From positions 62,001 through 126,000 of the forward strand of contig NZ_JARXIC010000013.1 of NCBI RefSeq assembly GCF_031127905.1: a stretch of 64,000 nucleotides of DNA. The letters run 5' to 3'. Below the pieces are notes generated by a model. It searched no databases. It saw nothing but the letters and a program-made list of their open reading frames with translations, and was not told where the DNA came from. This document shows positions 1 through 8,796 of this stretch, piece after piece. Both the position numbers and the translations under genes were made by a program. The number at the start of each line of letters is the position of its first letter. Position 1 is the stretch's first letter. This stretch comes from Thalassobacterium sedimentorum. GTDB taxonomy: Bacteria > Verrucomicrobiota > Verrucomicrobiia > Opitutales > Coraliomargaritaceae.

Positions 1-905
1 TTTCTGTAATTCCGACTATTTATGGCGAGAAACTAGTACTACGTATTCTAGCACTGACGGGGAAAAAGGATTTTCGAACTTTGGATCAAATGCTTATTTC
101 GCAGTCGATCCTGGAGCCATTCAAGCAGGTCATTCGTAATCCCAATGGCATGATATTCGTGACTGGACCCACGGGGTCTGGGAAGTCGACTACGCTGTAT
201 GCGGCCTTGCATGAAATTAATTCACCGGAGGTAAATATTTGCACCATCGAAGATCCAGTCGAAACGCAGATGACCGGCATCATTCAATCGCAGGTCAACG
301 CAAGTATTGAGCTGAACTTTTCGTCACTTCTGCGCTCCTTACTGCGTCAAGATCCCGACGTAATTCTCGTTGGTGAGATTCGTGATCTAGAGACCGCTAA
401 GATCGCCACTGAAGCGGCTCTTACCGGGCATTTGGTTTTTTCCACCTTGCACACGAACAATGCCATTCAGGCCGTGGTGCGTTTGATTGAGTTAGGCATT
501 GAGCCCTACATGGTGGCACCGTCCTTACTGGCAGTCTTGGCACAGCGCTTGGCGGCTCGTATCTGTGAGCATTGCAAGCGATCCTACACTCCGGATGAGG
601 ATGTGCTTCGTAAATTTTTCTATGACTATAAAGAAGTGGAAGCACCTGTCTTTTATGAAGGACAAGGCTGCCCACATTGCCGTAAAACCGGCTATCGTGG
701 ACGGATTGCATTTCACGAGATGGCGCTGGTGACGGATGAGATGCGTGCCTTGATTTCTTCGGGTGGTAGTGATGCCGAACTCGCTGCAGCCGCGAAGAAG
801 GTGGGCTATCGTCCGCTTCGTTACGATGGTCTAAAGAAGGTTTTGCTTGGTTTCACCACAGTCGAAGAGCTCGAGGCGCATGCCTCCTTCGATTGGGTCG
901 GTTAG
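1..905 (+). CDS. GspE/PilB-family type II secretion / type IV pilus ATPase, 5'-truncated by window edge
   Basis: Cytoplasmic hexameric ATPase that powers pseudopilus or pilus assembly. The frame is open back to base 3, and the codons before the first start-like TTG at 81 still encode the family signature around IPTIYGEKLVLR, so the true start lies left of the window. Seen: Walker A GPTGSGKST (about 165-191), Walker B/Asp-box region DPDVILVGEIRD (about 351-386), the conserved STLHTNNA segment, and a tetracysteine zinc site CEHC (564-575) with CPHC (669-680), typical of GspE and PilB. GspE, PilB and PulE-like paralogues cannot be separated from this fragment. No other secretion machinery gene is adjacent in the window, but five pseudopilin genes lie at 28604-32174. 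It ends convergently with the DUF393 gene, overlapping by 4 bp. Confidence 0.93.
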   Translation, partial: SVIPTIYGEKLVLRILALTGKKDFRTLDQMLISQSILEPFKQVIRNPNGMIFVTGPTGSGKSTTLYAALHEINSPEVNICTIEDPVETQMTGIIQSQVNASIELNFSSLLRSLLRQDPDVILVGEIRDLETAKIATEAALTGHLVFSTLHTNNAIQAVVRLIELGIEPYMVAPSLLAVLAQRLAARICEHCKRSYTPDEDVLRKFFYDYKEVEAPVFYEGQGCPHCRKTGYRGRIAFHEMALVTDEMRALISSGGSDAELAAAAKKVGYRPLRYDGLKKVLLGFTTVEELEAHASFDWVG

Positions 906-1324
906 GGCAGGAAGCGCATCCGCTCGCTTGGGCTGGGCACTGCACAGACTTGACGCTTGCCCCAGTGATGCCGATTACGTGCAATCCAGTTGTATACGGC
1001 ATCACGCCAAGAAATCGGTAGCCAGCGACTTATGGTGGCTGGCCAACGTAAGGAACCCTGGAGATCGATCAGTGCGCAAAGTAGTGCTTCGGAGCGTGTC
1101 CAGGTGGTCACAGTGCCATCGGAGTTCGGGCGCTGATAGACCACAGTTGATAGAGTGCTACGAAGGGCTATCGGTAAGCACTCTTGCGCTGTCACCCCTT
1201 GGATCGGGGCGAAATACAATCGCTCGCCCCGGTCTTGTCTGAGTAAAACGTGCACCGCGCGGTTGCAGAGTCCGCAGTCGCCATCGTAAAATAAGATGGC
1301 AGGTGATGATGGTTTCACTCGCAT
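902..1324 (-). CDS. DUF393 (DCC family) thiol-disulfide oxidoreductase-like protein
   Basis: 140 residues, the usual length for the family. The N-terminus carries the defining motif YDGDCGLCN (about residues 13-21), with a CxxC-like pair in a thioredoxin-like fold. The rest, with YFAPIQG and a W-rich C-terminal half ending near YNWIARNRH, fits the family. The biochemical role of DCC proteins is poorly defined and a redox function is inferred from the cysteine pair. There is no signal peptide. The 3' end overlaps the convergent secretion ATPase gene by 4 bp. The next gene upstream on the same strand is more than 170 bp away, so it is probably monocistronic. Confidence 0.85.
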   Translation of the reverse strand: MRVKPSSPAILFYDGDCGLCNRAVHVLLRQDRGERLYFAPIQGVTAQECLPIALRSTLSTVVYQRPNSDGTVTTWTRSEALLCALIDLQGSLRWPATISRWLPISWRDAVYNWIARNRHHWGKRQVCAVPSPSERMRFLP

Positions 1325-1503
1325 AGAACGTGTTCACTCCTTCGATTGTTGTCTTTCTGTTGCTCGAGTTCTCTAGGCGCATCAATTATAGCAAGCGATT
1401 TTCTTCGTCATACGTATCATCCGGGTAAAGATTTTCAGGGAACGGTATCAATATAAATACAGATGATATGTGGAGAATTCGTGGAAATCCACTGCGCTAC
1501 AGC

Positions 1504-2523
1504 TTAGATTTGGCCGGAGGCTTGAATACGTGCGGCTACGTAGGCTCCGATTTCTATCATCCCAGCTTGTGAGGGATGCGTGAGGTCAACGCTCATATTC
1601 AGCGAGTGCGTGAGTGCTTCGCGGCCGTCTATGAAAGTGAGCGTAGGTGACTGTATCTCCTGAACGACGCCTTGAACTAGTTTACGAATTTGTTGGGCAC
1701 GGCCTTGGAAGTTTGTTTCTGAGTCTTCGTTGCAAGGGAAGACACCGAGGCAGAAGACCGGCTTATCGCTATGGGCGGCACTGAACTCACGAATCAAGTG
1801 CTCAATTCGCTGATCGGTAACCTTCGGGTCCAAAGCAAGCATGTTGATACCGGTCTCGAGTATCGCGACATCAAAGTCATTACGCTGGCATAAATATTCA
1901 GTCATTTCAGGTTCGCAGTGGCATCCACCGCCAAACCCAAGATTGATTAAGTCGGCTCCAAGTAGATGTGCGCAGCGGCCCGCCCAAGTTTCTCGTGAGC
2001 TGAGTGCACCCGTACCTTGAGTAATCGAAGATCCGTAATTGAGCACGCGTTTGGTCGGTATGTCGCCAGGGGCGGGGGGGGCGATGGCGCCAACGATTTC
2101 GAGGTGATTGATTGCGGCGTGGGTCGGTAGCAGGATGCGGACTAGGTGAGGGTTGAAGAGTTGTTGGCCAGCGGATGCCTGTTCCAAGTCATTGTAATTA
2201 GGAGCCGTGATTTCGTATTCAATAAGTTTATTTTCTAAGACAGGAAAATAAGTATGGCTGAAATCGCCGAACAGGATTTGGGCCAAACCGCCACCGTGGT
2301 GACTGGCGATCACCTCACTGGCCTGTAAGCGTAGAGTGGCTGTCGGACCTGTGAGTCGAAAGCGTAGTTCGCAGCCACTGCTATGCAATGCGCGTTGTTG
2401 GGCGTGCTCATTTAGGTGCTCACGTAACTCTTGCGGAATACGGCTAATCACTCGTTGTCCCGTTTCGGGATGGGATATCAGTTCAGCAATATTATGTGTG
2501 ATGGCGTCTGTCGGTAGTTTCAT
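1504..2523 (-). CDS. SGNH/GDSL-family hydrolase (probable carbohydrate esterase)
   Basis: About 339 residues from ATG at 2523; a GTG four codons upstream (2535) is the alternative start. An N-terminal beta-rich region of about 150 residues precedes the SGNH domain. The nucleophile block reads NYGSSITQG, the Gly block is NLGFGGGCH, block III-like sequence is ILETGINML, and the catalytic Asp-His pair is in DLTHPSQAG near the C-terminus. This two-part arrangement occurs in carbohydrate de-acetylating esterases of polysaccharide loci. The substrate is not shown. No signal peptide is visible, so action is probably cytoplasmic. It lies 153 bp downstream of the FAD oxidoreductase on the same strand, with its own possible operator in between (see 2647-2666). 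Confidence 0.82.
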   Translation of the reverse strand: MKLPTDAITHNIAELISHPETGQRVISRIPQELREHLNEHAQQRALHSSGCELRFRLTGPTATLRLQASEVIASHHGGGLAQILFGDFSHTYFPVLENKLIEYEITAPNYNDLEQASAGQQLFNPHLVRILLPTHAAINHLEIVGAIAPPAPGDIPTKRVLNYGSSITQGTGALSSRETWAGRCAHLLGADLINLGFGGGCHCEPEMTEYLCQRNDFDVAILETGINMLALDPKVTDQRIEHLIREFSAAHSDKPVFCLGVFPCNEDSETNFQGRAQQIRKLVQGVVQEIQSPTLTFIDGREALTHSLNMSVDLTHPSQAGMIEIGAYVAARIQASGQI

Positions 2524-2646
2524 GTCACACAACACTTAGCATATAATTTCTCGAAAAGGAAGGCATGGCCTCGAAAAATACTGTTTTCGCAAAGTAAACT
2601 TGTATGTGTTCACTTCACTTGTTGTGACTATTTATATGGTATGCAG

Positions 2647-2666
2647 GAAAACTGGAACCGTTTTCT
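2647..2666. promoter_or_regulatory. possible LacI-type operator upstream of the SGNH hydrolase
   Basis: A perfect dyad, GAAAAC-N7-GTTTTC (2647-2665), contains TGGAACCGTTTTCT (2653-2666). That sequence differs at two defined positions from the catabolite-repressor-type consensus TGWAANCGNTNWCA. It lies between the FAD oxidoreductase stop and the SGNH start, where an operator would act on the SGNH gene. LacI regulators are encoded nearby. Assignment is by pattern only. Confidence 0.3.
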
Positions 2667-2676
2667 CGCTATAGGC

Positions 2677-4071
2677 TTATGTGAGTTCTGGTAGCTTTGC
2701 TTGAGACGCGATTAGTCGCTGACGAACCAATTGATAGTCAACCAAGTGGGTCGACGTGGACTTTTCAACCGCTACGGCAGCCATGGTGCCGGCGGCTTGC
2801 CCGATTGCCATGGCAATCGGGCTGACTCGAAAGGCGGCCATCGCTTCATGGGTGGCACTGATACAGCGACCAGCCACAATCAGGTTGTTGGGCTGTTGGG
2901 GCAATAGACAGCGCATCGGTATTTGATATTTCGTTCCCTGCGCTAGGTGGTTGGAATTTGTCTCAACTTTGTCCGGCGAATGAATGTCTATGGGATATCC
3001 GCCCAAGGCGATCGGATCGGGGAATTGAACTTCATTAAGCACATCTTCCGCTGTCAGTGTATAGAGCCCTTCGATACGTCGTGTTTCTCGAATGCCGATT
3101 TGTGCCGCGCCGTCCATTTGAATTGCATTTTCGAAGCCTTTGCAGTGAGTTTTCAGGAAGTTGAAGATTTCCAGATTTTGTTTACGCCCAATGACTTCGG
3201 CTTTGCTTAAGTGGTAGGGGTTGGTTCCATCCAGACCTTGTATTCGTGATGTGTTGACGATGACAACCCCGGGAGTCGCTGTTTCGAAAAACAAAACACA
3301 CTCACGTGGCACGTTGACTTCGCCGCGTTCTTGGGCGTCTTTCCATGTCTTTTTGTAAGCTTTGAGGCTGACACGTGGGGTGTTCTTCAGTCGTCGTAGG
3401 CCTTCTTCAGCTCCCAAATCGAATTCAAAATTATCTGGATCTTCAAATACGTTTTGACGAACGGCTTGTATGTCGACGTTGCCAATTTTCAGATTCATTG
3501 TCATTGGCTGGGTTGCGTGGTCACTTGCTCGACCTTGGGCAAATTTGGCTCCGAGAGCAGCAGCCAGATCACCGTCGCCCGTCGCATCGATAAAGACTTT
3601 AGCTTTGTAGCGTCGAAGGCCTGCCTTATTGCATAATGTCACGTCGACGATTTTTCCGGATTCGTCTGTTTCGGCTCCAGCGAAATGAGTGTGGTAGAGT
3701 AGGTGACCGCCTGCTTCGAGTAGCATGGTCTCTAGCTCGATCTTCAGGGCTTCACTGTCAAAGGGGGTGACGGTGCTGCAGTAGGTCACACTGTCTGGGA
3801 TGTGGCCCGGGCTGGCATTTTTTTTCATGAGCCGTTGAATCAACTCTTCCGGTTGTCCCATCACGACTTGCTCTCCTGCCGGATTGTGAAAACTCATCAT
3901 TGGGCCGACGCCCATCGCTGTCAGTGATCCGCCTAGGAATGCATGCTTTTCCACCACGAGTACCTGATGCCCTGCACGTGCTGCCGCGATGCCAGCGTGA
4001 GTGCCAGAGGGGCCTCCGCCCATAATGATGATGTCAAATGTGTCGGTGGGGAGGTCGGGTGGCGTAGTCAT
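2677..4071 (-). CDS. FAD-dependent oxidoreductase (FAD_oxidored / PF12831-like)
   Basis: 464 residues. The N-terminal dinucleotide-binding motif MGGGPSGTHAGIAAARAG (about residues 17-34) is followed by VVEKHAFLGGSLTAMGVGP, characteristic of the FAD-dependent oxidoreductases common in planctomycete and verrucomicrobial polysaccharide loci. An internal second FAD contact, FIDATGDGDLAAALGAKF, and the C-terminal segment NLIVAGRCISATHEAMAAFRVSP support the family. The substrate is unknown; oxidation of a sugar or sugar acid is inferred from context. No signal peptide, so cytoplasmic. It is transcribed divergently from the LacI regulator at 4233, and the 161-bp gap holds a 12-bp palindrome. Confidence 0.88.
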   Translation of the reverse strand: MTTPPDLPTDTFDIIIMGGGPSGTHAGIAAARAGHQVLVVEKHAFLGGSLTAMGVGPMMSFHNPAGEQVVMGQPEELIQRLMKKNASPGHIPDSVTYCSTVTPFDSEALKIELETMLLEAGGHLLYHTHFAGAETDESGKIVDVTLCNKAGLRRYKAKVFIDATGDGDLAAALGAKFAQGRASDHATQPMTMNLKIGNVDIQAVRQNVFEDPDNFEFDLGAEEGLRRLKNTPRVSLKAYKKTWKDAQERGEVNVPRECVLFFETATPGVVIVNTSRIQGLDGTNPYHLSKAEVIGRKQNLEIFNFLKTHCKGFENAIQMDGAAQIGIRETRRIEGLYTLTAEDVLNEVQFPDPIALGGYPIDIHSPDKVETNSNHLAQGTKYQIPMRCLLPQQPNNLIVAGRCISATHEAMAAFRVSPIAMAIGQAAGTMAAVAVEKSTSTHLVDYQLVRQRLIASQAKLPELT

Positions 4072-4155
4072 ATCTTGAGTCTTTGATTGGTGGTTTTATC
4101 GCGCAAAAGAATCGCAATATCAGAATGCATTTAGTTTTCCAAGGAGTGGGTGATT

Positions 4156-4167
4156 TAGCAATTGCTA
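4156..4167. promoter_or_regulatory. candidate LacI operator, palindrome TAGCAATTGCTA
   Basis: A perfect 12-bp palindrome lies in the divergent promoter region between the FAD oxidoreductase (start 4071) and the LacI-family gene (start 4233). Even-length palindromes with a short core are the usual binding sites of LacI-family proteins, and autoregulation from a divergent promoter is common. Function is inferred from position and symmetry only. Confidence 0.4.
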
Positions 4168-4232
4168 CGAATCTGACTCGTTCAGAAAAGAAGTTGTCTT
4201 TTGCTATTATCGTGGATGCTTTGGAGTTGAGC

Positions 4233-5252
4233 ATGGCAAAGATGAATCACGACTCAGGTCGACGAGTGACCTTGGCAGATGTCGCCAAGGCGGCGGGGCT
4301 TTCGCGTGCCGCCACATCCTACGCGCTCCGGAATGATCCGAATGCAGCGCCTAAGACGCGAGCTCGAGTGCAAGCCATTGCCAAGGAAATCGGTTATCGA
4401 CCGGACCCGGTTTTATCGAAGCTAATGCTGCGTCTTCATGAAGGAGGTATCCGGGCATCCGGCAGTCGGATCGCGTTCTTGAATGTGGGTGAATCGGTTG
4501 ATTATATTCAACGCACTTCAGCTCTGATGGATTTCTTTGGGAGTGCCCAAGCTCGCGCGAATGAGCACGGCTACGATACCGAGGAGTTTTGGCTCCATGA
4601 GCCTGGGAGGTCGTCACAGCGTTTGGCTCAGATATTAGAGGCTCGAGGTATTCAGGGCCTTTTAGTCGGCTCTACGGGACACCCGAACTCTTGCCTTGAA
4701 TTTCCCTGGGATCGTTTCGCCGCGGTCACAGTAGGTTATTCAGTGATGAAGCCGCGCCTGCATCGTGTGGTCACACATCATTATGAAAATGCACTGCAAG
4801 CGATTGGCAAGATGCGTGATCAGGGATATCGAAAGCTCGGATTGTTGGTCGATCCAGTTCTTGAGCCTACCATGAAGCAACTCCATCTCGCGGCACTGCT
4901 CACCCAGCAGCAAGGGTGGTCTGCGACTGAATGTCTTCCTGTTTGTTCGGGGGTGGAAGGTTTTACGAAATGGATTCAGGCGCATCAACCGGATGTCATT
5001 TTGAACGGAACTGATTTGTCGAGAGCTCAGTTGACTAAGTTCGGACTCCCCGAATCTTTATCCTTAGTCTCTTTGGTGGCGGACGATGGTGAGGCGGTTG
5101 GTATGGGAGTTCGCCTAGGGTATCAAAAGCTTGGGCGAATCGCGATGAACGTGTTGGCAGACCTTTTATTGCATGATGAACTCGGGGTTCCTGAAGATAG
5201 TCGGATCGTGATGGTGGATGGCGAATGGTTCGATTCGACATTCGAGGCTTAA
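4233..5252 (+). CDS. LacI-family transcriptional regulator (first of two paralogues)
   Basis: 339 residues from ATG 4233. An open frame extends back to 4083, but GGAG at 4223-4226 sits six bases before 4233, and the helix-turn-helix begins just after that ATG. The HTH plus hinge helix is VTLADVAKAAGLSRAATSYALR with the following RVQAIAKEIGYRPDPVLSKLM. The remainder is a periplasmic-binding-protein-like effector domain with EEFWLHEP and QILEARGIQGLLVG. The protein is a close paralogue of the regulator at 20735, sharing the PDP-[AV]-L linker and the EEFW/ARGIQGL segments. It probably senses a breakdown product of the local glycan and represses the divergent FAD oxidoreductase gene. Ligand unknown. 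Confidence 0.9.
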   Translation: MAKMNHDSGRRVTLADVAKAAGLSRAATSYALRNDPNAAPKTRARVQAIAKEIGYRPDPVLSKLMLRLHEGGIRASGSRIAFLNVGESVDYIQRTSALMDFFGSAQARANEHGYDTEEFWLHEPGRSSQRLAQILEARGIQGLLVGSTGHPNSCLEFPWDRFAAVTVGYSVMKPRLHRVVTHHYENALQAIGKMRDQGYRKLGLLVDPVLEPTMKQLHLAALLTQQQGWSATECLPVCSGVEGFTKWIQAHQPDVILNGTDLSRAQLTKFGLPESLSLVSLVADDGEAVGMGVRLGYQKLGRIAMNVLADLLLHDELGVPEDSRIVMVDGEWFDSTFEA

Positions 5253-5392
5253 TCCGATGCTATTCGGATATACCGATTCCCGTCGATTCATGGAGTCATG
5301 TGGCTTCCGTATATGATGGATCCGTATTGCGCCTTTATGTTTATGACAAGTAAAGCTGCTGTGGTGAAAGGGAAACAAATCACCACCGTTAT

Positions 5393-6175
5393 TTATTTCT
5401 CTGCTCGAAGACGCCGAACTAACTCAGTTGGAGTGATAAACTCTGCGCCTCTTTCCTTGAGGAAATTCACTATCTTTTCGAACTCTTCAAAGCGGACATA
5501 GTCCCAACTATTGGGGTGGGCTTGTAAGACGTAATATGGGTGATTTGGATTTTTCAAAAAACCACGTTTGAAAGCTTCAAAATTTGGATGGTGCACAGGA
5601 TGCTCGAGATTAACGACTCGACCTAAAATGATTTGCCCAGGCAAAAGGTTTGCATTCTTAGGACCATAGAGCCAACTAATGAGCTCGGGGTGTTCACGCA
5701 TGGCTCGCGTCGTGTTGGCATCGTTGGCATTGAATGGAGATCCGAATGCCCTGAAAGCAAAACCGAGCTTCTCAAGTGCCAGTGCCTGACCGCGAGCAAT
5801 TGTGTCTAATTGAGTCTCAAAATCGGGCCCGCTAAATTCACTTTCACCCGTTTCCTTATTCCTAGCATGTGTAAACCCGTGATTCCAAAATTCAATTTGT
5901 CCAGAATTATGTAACGCTCGGATCCGATCGAAGTATTCGGGCTCACCATTGGCAAGCGATTTACAGATGATGCCAACGGAAATCTTGATATCTAATTCCG
6001 CAGCAATTTCGATAAAACGATTCCAGCCACTACCGAAGATCGTGCCATCTGACCGGTAAAGGAGGTCGTCCGCCTTGATCACAATCATGGGCGCACCGGT
6101 AGCTCCCCTAGCATGATACATCGTAGTGACTGTGCTCATAATCAAGATTAAGAGTAATCTGATAGTTTTATACAT
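5393..6175 (-). CDS. secreted polysaccharide deacetylase-like protein (NodB-type)
   Basis: 260 residues with a hydrophobic N-terminal export signal (about residues 5-22, cut probably near HARGA). The metal triad expected of NodB-fold carbohydrate esterases is visible: KADD with Asp36-Asp37, and the HGFTH motif with His99 and His103. The family removes N- or O-acetyl groups from polysaccharides in the periplasm or outside the cell. It stands alone between a convergent LacI gene and a sulfatase on the same strand 73 bp upstream (6249), with no obvious terminator between them, so co-transcription with the sulfatase is possible. An alternative start is Met13, but that would remove most of the signal sequence. 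Confidence 0.8.
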   Translation of the reverse strand: MYKTIRLLLILIMSTVTTMYHARGATGAPMIVIKADDLLYRSDGTIFGSGWNRFIEIAAELDIKISVGIICKSLANGEPEYFDRIRALHNSGQIEFWNHGFTHARNKETGESEFSGPDFETQLDTIARGQALALEKLGFAFRAFGSPFNANDANTTRAMREHPELISWLYGPKNANLLPGQIILGRVVNLEHPVHHPNFEAFKRGFLKNPNHPYYVLQAHPNSWDYVRFEEFEKIVNFLKERGAEFITPTELVRRLRAEK

Positions 6176-6248
6176 ATTCGAAGCAATTGATTAATGAATG
6201 TGTGAGTCGTAATTGAAGTGTTCTCAGCAGCAGTTTTTTTAGTAGTCT

Positions 6249-7745
6249 TTATGGTTCGAGGTTTAGACGTTGGTATTGCTCAACAGGTGCGTTACAGCGC
6301 TGTAATTCTGCGGATAAGGCCTGTCTAAATTGTTTTTCTAGAGCTGCATTTTGAAGTGGCATGATTTGTTGCGGGTCGCTCTTGAGGTCGAAGAGTTGAG
6401 TGGGTAATCGCAGGGGCGTGTCTTCGTTACCTGGTAGACCATAGCTGGTCGGAATCATTAGAGTGGGACATTCTTTGGTAAATGAAAAGGGGGGCGCGAG
6501 CTCCTTAACCTGACGGAGTTCTTCCGGACTAAAGCGGCGGTTCATATGTGTGGGCATTAAAGTATACTCGTTCAGTGGCTGATTCTCTGCCTCGGCGGGT
6601 CCACACATGTAGACGTAGTGGCCATCCGTTATATTAACATGTCCCCCAAAAATGCCGAAAATGCCATAGTCTCGAACCTGTTGGTCCTCAGCTATGGTGC
6701 GTTCGAGGTCAAAGCCCAGCATGTCGTCGGTTGGGCTTAATCCATGAAAGCCCAGCAGGGTTGGGCCGATATCGATGGACGGTTGAACCAGTGCTTGGCG
6801 GCGTGTGCCAGCAGAACTGGGTGAGCGGGGGTCCCAGATGAAAAATGGAGTGTTGGCAATTTCGTTATAGAATGGAGCCCAGCACTTTGCCCAGCAGTCG
6901 TGTTCACCGAGCATGAAGCCATGATCCGTGCAAACAATGAGCATTGTGTCTTCCCATAGGTTGAGCTCATCGAATAGGTCGAGCACCTTTCCGAGTCGTT
7001 GATCGCACCCGTTCATTAGAGAAGCATATTCGTGTCGGGCATGCTCGATAATGTTTGCAGACTCTCTGACTTCACGATAAGGAGGCCATTCGACTGGTTT
7101 ACCGCCGTATTGGTCGAAGTGTGCTTTGTAGGGAGCTCGGAAGGCCTCTTGGCTAAAAAAAGGTTCGTGCGGATCAAAAGTTTCGATTTGCAGCATCCAA
7201 TCGTCTGCCGCCTGGTTGCGTTGTATAAATTCAATTCCCTTGTCGAAAGTGACATGCATCGGGAATTTTTCAGGCTTCTGAGTCTCTTGGCGATTGATGG
7301 CATCTTGAAGAACCATTGGCTCGGAACGTGGTATGGCACGGTCCGGAATGGCAGGCTTGTCGACTTGGCCGATCCATGGGTCTCCTTCTTGTCCACGTAT
7401 TAAATCGTATGTGCTGAAACGTGTGTGGTAAGTGCCCCCGCCATCTTCCCAGTAGTGTTGGTGATCAGTGGACAGATGTGTGTGGATCCCTGCGTTTTTC
7501 AGTAGCTCTGGGACGGAATCATCGAAGGGTTCTAATGGGCCCCATGAACGATGGAGGAAGTTGGGGCGGCCAGTGTGTAGGTCGCGGCGAGCTGGCATGC
7601 ATGGCATCGAGCACACGTAGCTGCGATCAAAGGTGGCTGTGCGCGCTGCCAGTCGCTGGAAGTTGGGTGTATGAGTCCAATCGCAGTCATAGTTTTTCAG
7701 CATGTGCCGGTTGAGGCTATCGAACATAACAATCACTGAACGCAT
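6249..7745 (-). CDS. S1-type sulfatase, probably cytoplasmic
   Basis: 498 residues from ATG 7745, where the sulfatase fold begins (MRSVIVMFDSLNR). An upstream in-frame ATG at 7817 lies inside a 30-bp palindrome and adds no signal peptide. The formylglycine site is CMPAR (Cys49 from the 7745 start) followed by RDLHTGR. Further marks are the metal ligands TDHGFMLGEH and a C-terminal LFDLKSDPQQ segment typical of alkaline-phosphatase-fold sulfatases. It hydrolyses sulfate esters after a maturase converts the Cys to formylglycine; no maturase gene is in the window. Lack of an export signal implies intracellular desulfation of an imported sugar. It is transcribed divergently from the TIM-barrel gene at 7966, and the gap contains two dyads. 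Confidence 0.92.
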   Translation of the reverse strand: MRSVIVMFDSLNRHMLKNYDCDWTHTPNFQRLAARTATFDRSYVCSMPCMPARRDLHTGRPNFLHRSWGPLEPFDDSVPELLKNAGIHTHLSTDHQHYWEDGGGTYHTRFSTYDLIRGQEGDPWIGQVDKPAIPDRAIPRSEPMVLQDAINRQETQKPEKFPMHVTFDKGIEFIQRNQAADDWMLQIETFDPHEPFFSQEAFRAPYKAHFDQYGGKPVEWPPYREVRESANIIEHARHEYASLMNGCDQRLGKVLDLFDELNLWEDTMLIVCTDHGFMLGEHDCWAKCWAPFYNEIANTPFFIWDPRSPSSAGTRRQALVQPSIDIGPTLLGFHGLSPTDDMLGFDLERTIAEDQQVRDYGIFGIFGGHVNITDGHYVYMCGPAEAENQPLNEYTLMPTHMNRRFSPEELRQVKELAPPFSFTKECPTLMIPTSYGLPGNEDTPLRLPTQLFDLKSDPQQIMPLQNAALEKQFRQALSAELQRCNAPVEQYQRLNLEP

Positions 7746-7810
7746 ATGTTTTAGTCTGTTGGGGATTAATTGAGGAGGTGAAATGACGAGTGGGGTGTCG
7801 CCTCGAGAAC

Positions 7811-7840
7811 AAAGCATTTCAAATTCATTTGAAATGCTTT
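7811..7840. promoter_or_regulatory. 30-bp perfect inverted repeat upstream of the sulfatase
   Basis: Arms AAAGCATTTCAAA (7811-7823) and TTTGAAATGCTTT (7828-7840) are exact reverse complements around TTCA. It sits in the divergent control region between the sulfatase and the isomerase, 66 bp upstream of the preferred sulfatase start. It may be an operator, or a 5'-UTR hairpin if transcription starts further out. It has no U-tract of the sort expected for a terminator. Confidence 0.5.
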
Positions 7841-7888
7841 AGTTCATGAATGGTCGGATGCCTCGGCACTCGCGAGCTAGGGGTTTAT

Positions 7889-7918
7889 TTAACTGTAAGA
7901 TTCAATGTTTACAGTTAA
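7889..7918. promoter_or_regulatory. dyad TTAACTGTAA-N10-TTACAGTTAA (copy 1 of 2)
   Basis: Left arm 7889-7898 and right arm 7909-7918 are perfect reverse complements. The same arms recur at 13005-13036 in the control region of the second sulfatase, and both copies share TTAACTGTAAGATT on the left side. Two occurrences at sulfatase-associated divergent promoters suggest a binding site for a shared regulator. The identity of the regulator is unknown. Confidence 0.6.
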
Positions 7919-7965
7919 GAATTCGATAGAGTTGATGTTTATGTTACCATTGTTGTGATAAAAAG

Positions 7966-8790
7966 ATGTCTTTATCAATGCCTTTAAATTGGTGTTTCTC
8001 AACGCTTGGTTGTCCAGAATTGGATTTTGAATCGGCTGCAGCACTGGCGGCGACTTTTGGATTCTCTTCGATTGAAGTTCGTGTTCTGGAGAATCGCTTA
8101 GACTTGCCCGCTTACCTGGAGGCGAAGTATGGCAGTCCCAGCCAATTGGCTTCGATTATTCAGAATGCTCCTGTGTCTGTGAGCGGGCTGAACACTTCCT
8201 TGCGGTTGACGAGTGAGTCGGACGCAGACCGAGATGCATTTATGAAGTATGCTTATTGGGCGAGCGGTGCAGGGATTCCGACTTTGCGTGTGTTTGATGG
8301 TGGGGCGGAATGTGATTTAGTGGATACGGAGACATTAGATCAGATGTGTCAAAACCTTGATTGGTGGGAGCGTGTGCGAACTGCAGAAGGATTTCAATCA
8401 GAGTTGTTGGTTGAGACCCACTGGAGCTTATGGACCCCTGAAAGTGTATTGAAACTCGTTGAGGTTGTTCCGTGTGAAATTCGTTTTATATGGGATGTTT
8501 TCCATACTTGGCGTCACGGTGGTCGCGATGTGTTGGAGACTTGGGAGTTGTTGAAACCTTACATTGCACACATTCATTTTAAGGATGCAGTGTTGGACCC
8601 GACTTCGCCTAAAGGAGCTCGGCATCTACCGCTGGGTGAAGGGGAGCTCCCGTTGGCTGCATTATTTAGTCGATTGAAATCGGATGGTTTTTCTGGACCA
8701 GTCAGCCTGGAATGGGAGCGTTACTGGAATCCGTCTGTAGCACCTTTGGATACCATGTTACAGCAGGGAAAAGCGCTTCGCTTTTGGTGA
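7966..8790 (+). CDS. sugar phosphate isomerase/epimerase-like TIM-barrel protein (AP_endonuc_2)
   Basis: 274 residues. The first strand, LNWCFSTLGCPELDFESAAALAA, and the metal-site strands LLVETHWSLW, IRFIWDVFHTW, HIHFKDA and GPVSLEWERYW fit the xylose-isomerase-like TIM-barrel family, in which Glu, Asp, His and Glu bind a divalent metal. Reactions in the family are isomerisation, epimerisation or dehydration of sugars or inositols; the substrate here is unknown. ATG 7978 is an alternative start four codons in. There is no signal peptide. The next gene starts 6 bp after the stop, so both are probably one operon, transcribed divergently from the sulfatase and preceded by the TTAACTGTAA dyad. 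Confidence 0.85.
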   Translation: MSLSMPLNWCFSTLGCPELDFESAAALAATFGFSSIEVRVLENRLDLPAYLEAKYGSPSQLASIIQNAPVSVSGLNTSLRLTSESDADRDAFMKYAYWASGAGIPTLRVFDGGAECDLVDTETLDQMCQNLDWWERVRTAEGFQSELLVETHWSLWTPESVLKLVEVVPCEIRFIWDVFHTWRHGGRDVLETWELLKPYIAHIHFKDAVLDPTSPKGARHLPLGEGELPLAALFSRLKSDGFSGPVSLEWERYWNPSVAPLDTMLQQGKALRFW

Positions 8791-8796
8791 TCATTT

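Noticed and set aside
2549-2578. Direct repeat CTCGAAAA near the SGNH start
   Set aside because: Short and low complexity, no supporting context.
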